In this document: positions 1-6,844 of the stretch, in pieces
Layout of the letters: each line of letters begins with the position of its first letter
How positions within the stretch are numbered: the stretch's first letter is position 1
Source of the DNA: Firmicutes bacterium UBA1422
GTDB lineage: Bacteria; Bacillota; Clostridia; Peptostreptococcales; Anaerovoracaceae
Length of the DNA: 28,199 nt
Assembly (NCBI GenBank): GCA_002304835.1
Contig: DBPK01000014.1
Coordinates: forward strand, 15,301 to 43,499
Direction of reading: 5' to 3'
The notes under the pieces: model-generated
What the model was told of the DNA's origin: nothing
What the model saw: only the letters and a program-made list of their open reading frames with translations
The model's database searches: none
Position numbers and translations under genes: made by a program

Positions 1-79
1 CTATAACACTTTTGCCGTTGTCCGGAATTTGCGGCAGGTTTTTATTGAACTCCGCCAGCTTGTTTTCAAGGAATTTCAT
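1..79 (-). CDS. 5' end of an unidentified leftward gene (partial)
   Basis: Twenty-six codons run leftward off the window edge from an ATG at 79-77. The peptide begins MKFLENKLAEFNKNLPQIPD and is charged and probably soluble, with no signal peptide. A good ribosome binding site (GAAAAGAGGTG) lies a few bases upstream on the minus strand. It is divergent from the 4-hydroxybutyryl-CoA dehydratase gene across a 380-bp spacer. The visible piece is too short for me to recognise a family, so no function is offered. Confidence 0.6.
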   Translation of the reverse strand, partial: MKFLENKLAEFNKNLPQIPDNGKSVI

Positions 80-118
80 TTTTACACCTCTTTTCATTGA
101 TTTATAAATACACCTTAA

Positions 119-146
119 ATAATAATTATATATATAACTTTATCAA
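119..146 (-). promoter_or_regulatory. possible promoter for the partial leftward gene
   Basis: On the minus strand TTGATA (146-141) is followed after 16 bases by TATTAT (124-119), about 40 bases upstream of the ATG at 79. The surrounding stretch is very AT-rich, so chance matches are likely. Tentative. Confidence 0.3.
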
Positions 147-275
147 ATCGTGGGGGTTTAAGCAAGGCAGAAAGGCAAAATCGTCTTATTACTGTGTAAA
201 AAGTCGGAAGAACCGACAATAGGGATATCAGGCACATAATACATGAAGGTATAAATAAAAATACATGTAATAGGC

Positions 276-345
276 GAAGAATGCTTTCTCAGAAGAATAC
301 TTTCTCAAATGAATGCTTTCTCAGAAGAATGCTTTCTCAGAAGAA
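276..345. repeat. 16-bp tandem repeat, four copies plus a partial fifth
   Basis: The unit GAAGAATGCTTTCTCA occurs at 276-291, 292-307 (one change, G to A), 308-323 (changed in the first bases) and 324-339. A partial copy GAAGAA follows at 340-345. The array ends 11 bp before the -35 box of the abfD promoter. There are no unique spacers, so it is a head-to-tail tandem array and not a CRISPR. Copy number could vary by slippage. Confidence 0.85.
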
Positions 346-356
346 AAAGCATATAT

Positions 357-386
357 TTGTTAGCTATTTGAATAAAAAGGTATAAT
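357..386 (+). promoter_or_regulatory. sigma-A type promoter for abfD
   Basis: TTGTTA (357-362) and a perfect TATAAT (381-386) are separated by 18 bp, about 70 bp upstream of the abfD start codon at 458. Confidence 0.7.
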
Positions 387-457
387 ATAATAAGTAGAAA
401 AAAATTCTGCCCCTTAGTTTGCTTATGTCTTTTTATGAACAACGAAAGGAGTATATC

Positions 458-1906
458 ATGTCATTAAAAACCGGTAAAGAATATGTTAAGAGCCTTCGAA
501 AGCTCAATTTGAATGTGTATATGTTTGGAGAAAAAATCGATTCTCCGGTAGACCATCCCATCATCATCCCTTCCATGAACGCAGTGGCGGCAACCTATGA
601 TCTTGCCCTGGACCCCATGTATGAGGACCTGATGACGGTCAGATCCCATATTACAGGCGAAAAAATCAATCTTTTTAACCATGTGTTCCAAAGCACCGAC
701 GACCTGGTCAAAAAGGTAAAGCGCCAGAGAATGCTGGGCCAAAAGACAGCCTGCTGTTTCCAGAGATGTGTTGGCCAGGACGCCATCAACGCAGTTTACA
801 GTACATCCTATGAGATCGATGAGAAGTATGGAACCAAATATCTGGACAACATTACCAAGTTCATTGAATACATCCAGGAGGAGGATCTGGTGACCGACGG
901 TGCCATGACGGATGTGAAAGGCGACAGGGGTCTTTCCCCAAGTGCCCAGAAAGATCCGGATATGTATCTTCGCGTGGTGGAACGCCGCCCCGACGGGATC
1001 GTGGTCACCGGATGTAAAGCCCATCAAACCGGCATCGTCAATTCCCATGAGATACTGGTAATGCCAACCATCGCCATGGATCCGGAAGACAAAGACTATG
1101 CAGTTTCATTTGCCGTTCCCGCCGATGCGGAGGGAATAACGCTTATCTACGGACGCCAGTCCTGTGACACCCGTAAAATGGAAGGGACTGAGATCGATGT
1201 GGGCAACAGTCAGTACGGCGGCCATGAAGCCCTGATTATTTTTGACAGGGTATTCGTGCCCAACAATAGGATATTCCTCAACGGAGAAACCGAGTTCGTC
1301 ACAATTCTGGTAGAACGTTTCAGTGGACATCATCGACCCAGCTACGCCTGTAAAACCGGCGTCGGAGATGTACTGATCGGCGCCGCAGGCCTGGCGGCAG
1401 ACTACAACGGTGTTGCCAAAGCTTCTCATATCAAGGATAAACTGATAGAAATGACTCACCTGAACGAAACCATATATTCTTCTGCTCTGGCCTGCTCCTA
1501 TGAAGGATATCCCACTCCTTCGGGTGCATATTTGATCGATCTTATGCTGGCCAATGTTTGTAAACAGAATGTTACACGTTTTCCATATGAAATGACTCGT
1601 CTGGCGGAAGACATTGCCGGAGGACTCATGGTTACCCAGCCTTCCGAAAAAGATCTTCGCAGCCCGGAGATAGGTCACTATGTACAAAAATATCTGCGTG
1701 GTGTGGCATCGGTTCCTACGGAAAACAGAATGCGAATCCTGCGTCTGATCGAGAATCTGACCTTAGGGACCGGTGCTGTAGGCTACCGTACCGAATCCAT
1801 GCACGGGGCCGGTTCTCCGCAGGCACAGCGGATCATGATCTCCAGATTGGGAAACATGGAAGCAAAAAAAGAGCTGGCCAAAAAAATAGCAAAAATCAAA
1901 GAGTGA
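458..1906 (+). CDS. abfD: 4-hydroxybutyryl-CoA dehydratase / vinylacetyl-CoA delta-isomerase
   Basis: Predicted to convert 4-hydroxybutyryl-CoA to crotonyl-CoA, a radical-type dehydration using FAD and a [4Fe-4S] cluster, in cytoplasmic 4-aminobutyrate or succinate fermentation. The 482-residue protein has the length of the Clostridium aminobutyricum enzyme and strong similarity to the sequence I remember for it. The ACCFQRC segment supplies Cys100 and Cys104, and RFSGHHRPSYAC supplies His292 and Cys298: the 3-Cys/1-His cluster ligands. Hallmark stretches such as AMTDVKGDRG, SCDTRKMEG and YRTESMHGAGSPQ are intact. The ATG at 458 is preferred over the in-frame ATG at 425 or earlier starts because AAAGGAG lies just upstream. 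The gene is monocistronic, with no CoA-transferase or 4-hydroxybutyrate dehydrogenase beside it. Ile codons are mainly ATC, unlike most neighbours. Confidence 0.95.
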   Translation: MSLKTGKEYVKSLRKLNLNVYMFGEKIDSPVDHPIIIPSMNAVAATYDLALDPMYEDLMTVRSHITGEKINLFNHVFQSTDDLVKKVKRQRMLGQKTACCFQRCVGQDAINAVYSTSYEIDEKYGTKYLDNITKFIEYIQEEDLVTDGAMTDVKGDRGLSPSAQKDPDMYLRVVERRPDGIVVTGCKAHQTGIVNSHEILVMPTIAMDPEDKDYAVSFAVPADAEGITLIYGRQSCDTRKMEGTEIDVGNSQYGGHEALIIFDRVFVPNNRIFLNGETEFVTILVERFSGHHRPSYACKTGVGDVLIGAAGLAADYNGVAKASHIKDKLIEMTHLNETIYSSALACSYEGYPTPSGAYLIDLMLANVCKQNVTRFPYEMTRLAEDIAGGLMVTQPSEKDLRSPEIGHYVQKYLRGVASVPTENRMRILRLIENLTLGTGAVGYRTESMHGAGSPQAQRIMISRLGNMEAKKELAKKIAKIKE

Positions 1907-1954
1907 TACGCATAAAAAATTCTCGTTTCATAGAGAAAAGCAGAAAATGTTTTT

Positions 1955-2010
1955 AGAGCCCGAACAGAAAAACCCTTGAAATCGTTGAGATTTCAAGGGT
2001 TTTCGGCTCT
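1955..2010. terminator. long hairpin terminator after abfD
   Basis: A perfect 15-bp inner stem (1969-1983 with 1989-2003, loop GTTGA) is enclosed by a second paired block, AGAGCC (1955-1960) with GGCTCT (2005-2010). The T-tract is short on the plus strand (TTTT) and slightly longer on the minus strand (TTTTT), so it may act in both directions. The inner stem core CCCTTGAAAT/ATTTCAAGGG recurs in the tRNA-Glu terminator. Confidence 0.7.
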
Positions 2011-2069
2011 ATGTCAAATGTTGGGGTGGAGCTTAATATCCCGGAATAAAATCACATATATGATGACGG

Positions 2070-2771
2070 TGTGAAAACAGTGGATATGATAGCGGCCTCG
2101 ATTTTGCTGAAGTCAGCAAAATCGTTTAGGCGGGTGCAACTAATAAGAAGATCAAGGATTATGACTTATCAAGATATGCATGCTATTTAATTATGTAAAA
2201 TGGCGATCCTCGCAAGGAAGTTATCGCATTAGGACAGACATACTTTGCCATTCAGACTTATCGTCAGGAAGTGGCAGATCACTTTAATCAATTTGACGAG
2301 GATAAACGCAAGTTAGTTGTCAGAGGGGATATAAAACAATGGAATCAACTTCTTGCTGAAACAGCCCGTGATGCCGGAGTTATCACAACCGAGGAGTTTG
2401 CAATTTTTCAAAATGCAGGATATATGGGACTTTATGGCGGAAGGACAGTGGATGATATCCATGATAAGAAAGAACTGGAAGTGGGGCAAAAAATTCTTGA
2501 TTATATGTGAAGCACTGAATTGATTGCAAATCTTTTTCGCATTTCGCAGACAGAAGAAAAATTGCGTAAAGATAAAATAGAGGATGCGAAAACTGCTACT
2601 GCAGTGCATCATACTGTTGGCAAGGAAGTTCGTAAAGCTATTGAAGAAATAGGCGGAACTATGCCTGAAGATCTGCCAACTCCGAAAAAAAGTGTTGAGC
2701 AGGTTGAAAAAGATCAAATGGAGAGGCTGAAACAAAAAGATAAAGATGGGAAATTGATGTTGGACGAGTAG
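2070..2771 (+). pseudogene. dinD: decayed dinD (DNA-damage-inducible protein D)
   Basis: One reading frame aligns with the DinD family from a CENSG motif to the C-terminus but carries three stops: TAG at 2127-2129 (probably from GAG), TAA at 2196-2198 (in ..YLIM*NGDP, where DinD has Gln) and TGA at 2508-2510 (in ..ILDYM*STEL, where DinD has Gly). Recognisable family stretches are LSRYACYL, GQTYFAIQT, EEFAIFQNAGYMGLYGG, LIANLFRISQTEEKLR and IGGTMPEDLPTP. The N-terminal region before about 2070 is not recognisable, so the 5' end is lost too. The pieces 2271-2510 and 2520-2771 look like separate ORFs but are one frame. In E. coli DinD is LexA-controlled and modulates RecA, but no LexA box can be assigned here. 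Confidence 0.88.
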
Positions 2772-2960
2772 CAGTACAGTATGCCCCAAATACATCTGGC
2801 TCCATTTTGAGTACAAAAAGTATGTAAACCAAAAATAATATGGAGAATATAGATCTATGACAAAAAAACCAAAAAGTTTCCTATAAGTTTCCTTATTTTA
2901 TGAAGGGAATCAGAGGAAACAGGCGAATATGGCCTTAAAAACGGAACAAAAGACCCAATA
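2772..2960. other. gene-free remnant sequence
   Basis: AT-rich stretch between the dinD pseudogene and the tRNA-Glu terminator. Only very short ORFs occur, for example nine codons from an ATG near 2857. I see no feature that I can support. Confidence 0.5.
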
Positions 2961-2993
2961 AAAAACCCTTGAAATAATTGAAATTTCAAGGGC
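2961..2993 (-). terminator. terminator of tRNA-Glu
   Basis: Read on the minus strand, the stem CCCTTGAAAT/ATTTCAAGGG (10 bp, 2992-2983 with 2975-2966, 7-base loop) is followed by TTTTT (2965-2961). It starts 8 bases after the CCA end of the tRNA. Confidence 0.85.
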
Positions 2994-2999
2994 TTACTT

Positions 3000-3074
3000 T
3001 GGTACCCCGCAGGAGAGTCGAACTCCTGATTCTGCCGTGAGAGGGCAACGTCTTGACCACTTGACCAGCGGGGC
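3000..3074 (-). tRNA. tRNA-Glu (anticodon CTC), CCA encoded
   Basis: The reverse complement folds as a complete cloverleaf. The acceptor stem is GCCCCGC with GCGGGGT (one G-U). The anticodon stem TTGCC/GGCAG closes the loop CTCTCAC (anticodon CTC), and the T arm is AGGAG-TTCGACT-CTCCT. Discriminator A and an encoded CCA lie at 3003-3000. It decodes GAG. It has its own promoter (3091-3119) and terminator (2961-2993). The 3' end faces the dinD/abfD block. Confidence 0.93.
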
Positions 3075-3090
3075 GTGTCAAACGAATATC

Positions 3091-3119
3091 ATTATAGCGG
3101 GTTTTGAAAAATATGTCCA
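3091..3119 (-). promoter_or_regulatory. promoter of tRNA-Glu
   Basis: On the minus strand TGGACA (3119-3114) and TATAAT (3096-3091) are separated by 17 bp. The -10 box ends 16 bp before the tRNA 5' end at 3074. Confidence 0.8.
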
Positions 3120-3141
3120 TGTTTTTTGAACTATATTTTTT

Positions 3142-3447
3142 TTATTTCCATTTTTGATCTCCGCTTATGTTATCATACCCCGGATGATTATCAAAACGGA
3201 CCACACCGACCTTACATCTGTCTTTTACCGCTTCTGTTACTTTTGCATGACCCAGGGTGCCGAAACCGCCGCAGAGCTCGATCATAATAACACCTTCATC
3301 TGCCAGTCTGGATGCTTCATCGCATGCCATATCATAACTGCCGACACCGACAACGATCATTTCACCCTGCCCCATATCCAGGACCTTTCTTTCGGGAGCC
3401 TTTGCATAAAACCCGTTTATGAACATAAAGCAAACTTTTCTTTTCAT
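3142..3447 (-). CDS. small DUF6506-like protein
   Basis: A 101-residue soluble protein starting MKRKVCFMFINGF and containing MIVVGVGSYDMACDEA, MIELCGGFG and VGVVRFDNHPG. The GVVRFDNHPG ending and the IELCGGFG core match what I recall of the DUF6506 family, whose function is unknown. The ATG at 3447 is chosen because AAAGGAAG sits just upstream; the longer frame (to 3477) would add ten residues lacking such a site. It lies between tRNA-Glu (same strand, downstream) and divergent thrC. Ligand or reaction unknown. Confidence 0.75.
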   Translation of the reverse strand: MKRKVCFMFINGFYAKAPERKVLDMGQGEMIVVGVGSYDMACDEASRLADEGVIMIELCGGFGTLGHAKVTEAVKDRCKVGVVRFDNHPGYDNISGDQKWK

Positions 3448-3551
3448 TTCTTCTTCCTTTCCAATAAAAATGGTCATTTATATCCTCATATGCCTTAAAA
3501 TGATTTTAACACAATTGTGATGTCATTCCTTTAATTTTTTTGAATATAATA

Positions 3552-3560
3552 TGATATAAT
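3552..3560 (+). promoter_or_regulatory. extended -10 promoter of thrC
   Basis: TGATATAAT (extended -10 form) lies 33 bp before the thrC ATG. A second TATAAT is at 3545-3550. No good -35 hexamer is seen, as expected for an extended -10 promoter. Confidence 0.55.
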
Positions 3561-3592
3561 ATGAAATACAAAAAACAACAAGGAGAAAAACC

Positions 3593-5092
3593 ATGATCAG
3601 ATATAAAAGCACCAGAGGTGCCGCAGAAACCAAAACATCAGCAGCGGCCATCATAAAGGGTATAGCAGAAGACAAAGGGCTTTTTGTGCCCGAAAGGATA
3701 CCGAAGCTGCCCTTTCCCCTAGAAGAACTTTGCACCGGAAGGCCGGGAGATGTTACGGACAAATGCTATCAGGATATTGCAAAGATGGTTGTAGGCGCTT
3801 TTTTTGAAGATTTTTCTTCAAAGGAACTGGAAGAATGCATAGAAGGGGCATATGACGAAAAGTTCGAGAAAAAGGAGATCGTTCCCATAAAAAAAGCCGG
3901 AGACGCATACTTCCTTGAGCTTTATCACGGCAAGACGGCAGCTTTTAAGGACATGGCGCTTTCACTTTTGCCATACCTTCTTACGACTTCAATGAAAAAA
4001 GAAAGAGAAGACAAAAAAATATGCATACTTACTGCCACCTCCGGAGATACGGGCAAGGCGGCACTGGAAGGATTTGCCGATGTGCCGGGAACGGAAATAA
4101 TAGTGTTTTATCCCGACAGGGGAGTGAGCCAGGTCCAGGAAAGACAAATGCTGACCCAGACAGGAGAAAACACCCATGTGTTTGCAGTCAAAGGCAATTT
4201 CGATGATGCTCAGACGGGAGTCAAAAAGATATTCGGGGATGACGGTTTCGCCGGGGAACTGGCAGCATCAGGCGTCAGACTTTCTTCGGCCAATTCCATA
4301 AACATAGGAAGACTTGTGCCACAGGTGGCATATTATGTTTACGGATACATAAAGCTGGTCAAGGAAGGCGTGATAAAACCGGGAGAGAAGATCAATATTA
4401 CTGTGCCCACCGGCAACTTCGGAAATATCCTTTCTGCATATTATGCGGGAGAAATGGGGATACCGGTTAACCGGCTGATATGTGCATCCAACAAAAACCG
4501 CATCTTAATGGATTTCATCAACACGGGAGTATATGATCTGCACAGAGAATTTTATCTGACCAACTCCCCCTCAATGGATATAATCATATCAAGCAATCTG
4601 GAAAGACTGCTCTGGCATCTTTGTGAAAATGGCGAAGAGATAAAAATCTTGATGGAAAAAATGGAAAAAGAAAACAGATATGAAGTGAGCGCCAAAATCA
4701 GGCAGGGCATGGAGAGGTTTTACGGTGGATATACGGATATAGACACTACGCTTAGGGTTATGGGAGACATGTACAGACAAAACGGATATCTGATCGATAC
4801 GCATACGGCCGTTGCTTATGATGTATATGAACAATACAAAAATGATACGGGGGACCAAACGCCCACACTGATCGCCGCAACGGCCAGTGCCTACAAATTT
4901 GCAGACAGTGCGGCAGAAGCCATAGGAATAGGAAAGGGAAATGACGGATTTGATTCGATCAAAAAGCTGGAAACTGAGACCGGTGTGCCTGTGCCAAAGG
5001 CATTAAAGGATTTGGACAAAAAAGAGATACGTCATGAAGGAGTAATAGATATATCCGCCATGAAGGATTCAGTCAGGGAGGCTTTGGGATAA
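3593..5092 (+). CDS. thrC: threonine synthase
   Basis: PLP enzyme converting O-phosphohomoserine to threonine in the cytoplasm. The 499-residue length fits the long thrC class (ThrC with the N-terminal Thr_synth_N region). The PLP-binding lysine is Lys119 in HGKTAAFKD. The phosphate- and substrate-binding segments TATSGDTGKAALEG and TGNFGNILSAYYAGEMG are intact. The start ATG has AAGGAG ten bases upstream. No hom or thrB gene is adjacent; the apgM-like gene at 22215 could be a distant homoserine kinase candidate. A carboxypeptidase gene begins 2 bp after the stop, so the two are probably co-transcribed. Ile is often encoded by ATA here, typical of the housekeeping genes in this window. Confidence 0.95.
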   Translation: MIRYKSTRGAAETKTSAAAIIKGIAEDKGLFVPERIPKLPFPLEELCTGRPGDVTDKCYQDIAKMVVGAFFEDFSSKELEECIEGAYDEKFEKKEIVPIKKAGDAYFLELYHGKTAAFKDMALSLLPYLLTTSMKKEREDKKICILTATSGDTGKAALEGFADVPGTEIIVFYPDRGVSQVQERQMLTQTGENTHVFAVKGNFDDAQTGVKKIFGDDGFAGELAASGVRLSSANSINIGRLVPQVAYYVYGYIKLVKEGVIKPGEKINITVPTGNFGNILSAYYAGEMGIPVNRLICASNKNRILMDFINTGVYDLHREFYLTNSPSMDIIISSNLERLLWHLCENGEEIKILMEKMEKENRYEVSAKIRQGMERFYGGYTDIDTTLRVMGDMYRQNGYLIDTHTAVAYDVYEQYKNDTGDQTPTLIAATASAYKFADSAAEAIGIGKGNDGFDSIKKLETETGVPVPKALKDLDKKEIRHEGVIDISAMKDSVREALG

Positions 5093-5094
5093 TC

Positions 5095-6372
5095 GTGAAA
5101 AAAACTGCAGGAAGAAATCTGATCATATTCATACTTTGTGCTTTGGTTTTGCTTTGGTCTGTTGGAACTGCCGGAAGTGCTTACGGCGAGACCGGAGATT
5201 CTTTTCCTGCAGAAAATGAAGAACCTTTTCCAGCCGAAACCAGAGGGTATTTTCCTGCAGATAACGAAGCTGATGTTTTAACTCAGCAAACAGAAGTAAC
5301 GGGAATAACAACAATATACAAAGCAAAAAAAGGAACCATACTTACGGATGTGATAACAGTATCACCTGCACTGGGAAGGACCGTAGAGCTTCAGAGATAT
5401 GATAAGATCCTGGCACAGTGGCAGACCGTGGCAGAGTTTTCTTCTGAAGATACACAAACAAGTCAGGTGGCTATAACCTATCCTCCTGAGTGGTATGAAA
5501 AAACATGGTCGCAATGGCGTATTTATCTTCCCGAAGAAGATATAACTGACCCGGGTGAACCTGAAGTAGTAACGGACAGGCTTTCTTCCTTTGAAAGTTC
5601 AGCCATAAATATAACAGCCACGCAAATAAAAGATCTTTCCCTATACGGCAAAGGTGCAGTTATCATGTGTGTTGATACAGGAGAGATACTTTACGAAAAA
5701 TCCGCAAAAAAGAAATTGTACAATGCCAGCACCACAAAAATAATGAGTGCCATAGTAGCCATCGAAAGAAAATCCATGAGCAGCAAGGTGAGGATCTCAA
5801 AAAAAGTCACCAGGACTCCCTACAGAGAATTATTCATGAAGAGAAAGGACAGATTTTATCTAAGGGACATGCTTTATGCCATGCTCATAACTTCATCAAA
5901 TGATGCTTCCGTTGCCGTTGCGGAAAAGGTGGGAGGTTCGGTCAAAGGGTTTGCAAAACTAATGAACAAAAGAGCCAAAAGTCTGGGTTGCGTCAAGACT
6001 CATTTTGTGAATCCCCACGGACTTCACAGCAAAAAACACTATTCATGTGCATATGACCTGGCACTGATGACGAAACAGGCAATAAAGTACAGCACTTTCC
6101 TGAAAGCCGTTGCCAAGAAATCATACAAATTCAAAAATACAAAAAAGACAAGGAAATATAAAGTAAGGACGGGCAACTCACTGCTGGGGAAATATCAGGG
6201 AGTGGTCGGAGGGAAGACCGGATACACAGGTCCCGCAGGATACTGCTTTGTGTCCATATTCAAGTACCAGGGCAAAACATATATAACCGTCACGTTGGGA
6301 AGCAAAACAGGCAGCAAAAGATGGACCGATACAAAGCGCATGTTGAGTTACATAAAGACATACTGTAAATAA
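5095..6372 (+). CDS. serine-type D-Ala-D-Ala carboxypeptidase (peptidase S11)
   Basis: Penicillin-binding enzyme that trims the terminal D-Ala from peptidoglycan stem peptides outside the membrane. Residues 1-30 form a signal peptide (basic MKKTAGR, hydrophobic core, SAYG). Residues 35-60 carry three near-repeats of FPA(E/D). A non-catalytic segment follows to about 165, then the S11 domain with Ser212-x-x-Lys215 (STTK), SSN 267-269 and KTG 374-376. The N-terminal 165-residue extension is longer than in classic DacA/DacF and has no counterpart I recognise. The start is GTG, two bases after the thrC stop, with GGGA upstream. The C-terminal PBP5_C domain and amphipathic anchor are absent, so the product may be secreted or held by the uncleaved signal. 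Confidence 0.88.
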   Translation: MKKTAGRNLIIFILCALVLLWSVGTAGSAYGETGDSFPAENEEPFPAETRGYFPADNEADVLTQQTEVTGITTIYKAKKGTILTDVITVSPALGRTVELQRYDKILAQWQTVAEFSSEDTQTSQVAITYPPEWYEKTWSQWRIYLPEEDITDPGEPEVVTDRLSSFESSAINITATQIKDLSLYGKGAVIMCVDTGEILYEKSAKKKLYNASTTKIMSAIVAIERKSMSSKVRISKKVTRTPYRELFMKRKDRFYLRDMLYAMLITSSNDASVAVAEKVGGSVKGFAKLMNKRAKSLGCVKTHFVNPHGLHSKKHYSCAYDLALMTKQAIKYSTFLKAVAKKSYKFKNTKKTRKYKVRTGNSLLGKYQGVVGGKTGYTGPAGYCFVSIFKYQGKTYITVTLGSKTGSKRWTDTKRMLSYIKTYCK

Positions 6373-6438
6373 AAACATAAATATAAGGTGCAGGTAATCA
6401 CTATAAGAAAACACAGCGCATGGCAGGGAATATTTATC

Positions 6439-6467
6439 TTGAAAAAAGCATTTCCCCGTGTTAAATT
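6439..6467 (+). promoter_or_regulatory. promoter of tRNA-Ser
   Basis: TTGAAA (6439-6444) and TAAATT (6462-6467) are separated by 17 bp and end 16 bp before the tRNA. Confidence 0.6.
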
Positions 6468-6483
6468 AATAGATGGCTGCTTT

Positions 6484-6571
6484 GGAGGGTTGACCGAGTG
6501 GCTAAGGAGCTCGCCTGGAAAGCGAGTAGGGTGTAACAGCCTCGTGGGTTCGAGTCCCATGCCCTCCGCCA
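6484..6571 (+). tRNA. tRNA-Ser (anticodon GGA), CCA encoded
   Basis: Class II tRNA of 88 nt. The acceptor stem is GGAGGGT with GCCCTCC. The anticodon stem CTCGC/GCGAG holds the loop CTGGAAA (anticodon GGA, decodes UCC/UCU). The variable arm is long, the T arm is GTGGG-TTCGAGT-CCCAT, and discriminator G precedes an encoded CCA at 6569-6571. Its 3' end faces the fusion-gene/heliorhodopsin block. Confidence 0.95.
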
Positions 6572-6572
6572 A

Positions 6573-6615
6573 AACCCTTGGAATTTCAATATTTTCAGGG
6601 GTTGTTTTCTTTTCT
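6573..6615. terminator. terminator of tRNA-Ser
   Basis: AACCCTTGGAA pairs with TTTTCAGGGGTT (two G-U pairs), followed by TGTTTTCTTTT on the plus strand. It begins directly after the tRNA CCA. It may also end transcription of the small leftward ORF 6595-6735, whose stop codon lies inside the hairpin. Confidence 0.7.
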
Positions 6616-6735
6616 GACGATAAATGACGTAATTGATTTTTTAACAATTTTTGGGGATAAATATTGATCATTTGAATAAGCTTTTAGTCCTTCCAGTATG
6701 TTTATTTGTATATCCCGTATTTGTTTCTGCATCAT
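6595..6735 (-). CDS. possible 46-residue small protein
   Basis: A leftward ORF starting with two consecutive ATG codons (6735 and 6732) and preceded by GGGAGAAG at good spacing. The peptide starts MMQKQIRDIQINILEGLKAY, is basic and probably helical, and has no membrane segment. I do not recognise it. It ends inside the tRNA-Ser terminator hairpin and is divergent from the ADH-AOR fusion gene. It could be a real small gene, a remnant of an element inserted at the tRNA, or chance. Confidence 0.4.
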   Translation of the reverse strand: MMQKQIRDIQINILEGLKAYSNDQYLSPKIVKKSITSFIVRKENNP

Positions 6736-6765
6736 CTTTTCTTCTCCCGTAAATACAGTTTCATT

Positions 6766-6794
6766 TTGCCATATATCATATGCTCATGTATAAT
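6766..6794 (+). promoter_or_regulatory. consensus promoter of the ADH-AOR fusion gene
   Basis: TTGCCA (6766-6771), a 17-bp spacer and a perfect TATAAT (6789-6794), 50 bp before the ATG. This is one of the best promoters in the window and suggests substantial expression. Confidence 0.75.
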
Positions 6795-6844
6795 GAAGAG
6801 TAAATAGAAGCATCGTTGTAATAAGCCAGAAAGAGAGTATTTAT

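Larger units (their letters stand above)
80..356. other. intergenic spacer, no gene seen
   Basis: AT-rich spacer between divergent genes. I find no convincing ORF on either strand. It holds the tentative minus-strand promoter, a small GTCGG/CCGAC hairpin at 203-217, and the 16-bp tandem repeat at 276-345. Confidence 0.6.

Noticed and set aside
203..217. Small GTCGG/CCGAC hairpin in the left spacer as terminator
   Set aside because: Five-bp stem without a T-run on either strand.
276..345. CRISPR array
   Set aside because: Units are 16 bp, directly adjacent and without unique spacers; no cas genes are present.
2508..2510. TGA in dinD as selenocysteine or recoding
   Set aside because: DinD has Gly here, two other different stops interrupt the same frame, and no SECIS-like hairpin is evident.
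6348..6671. ORFs on both strands across tRNA-Ser (for example a peptide with GMGLEPTRLLHPTRFPGELL)
   Set aside because: This is the familiar false translation of an antisense tRNA-Ser. The plus-strand frame 6388-6627 also runs through the tRNA.
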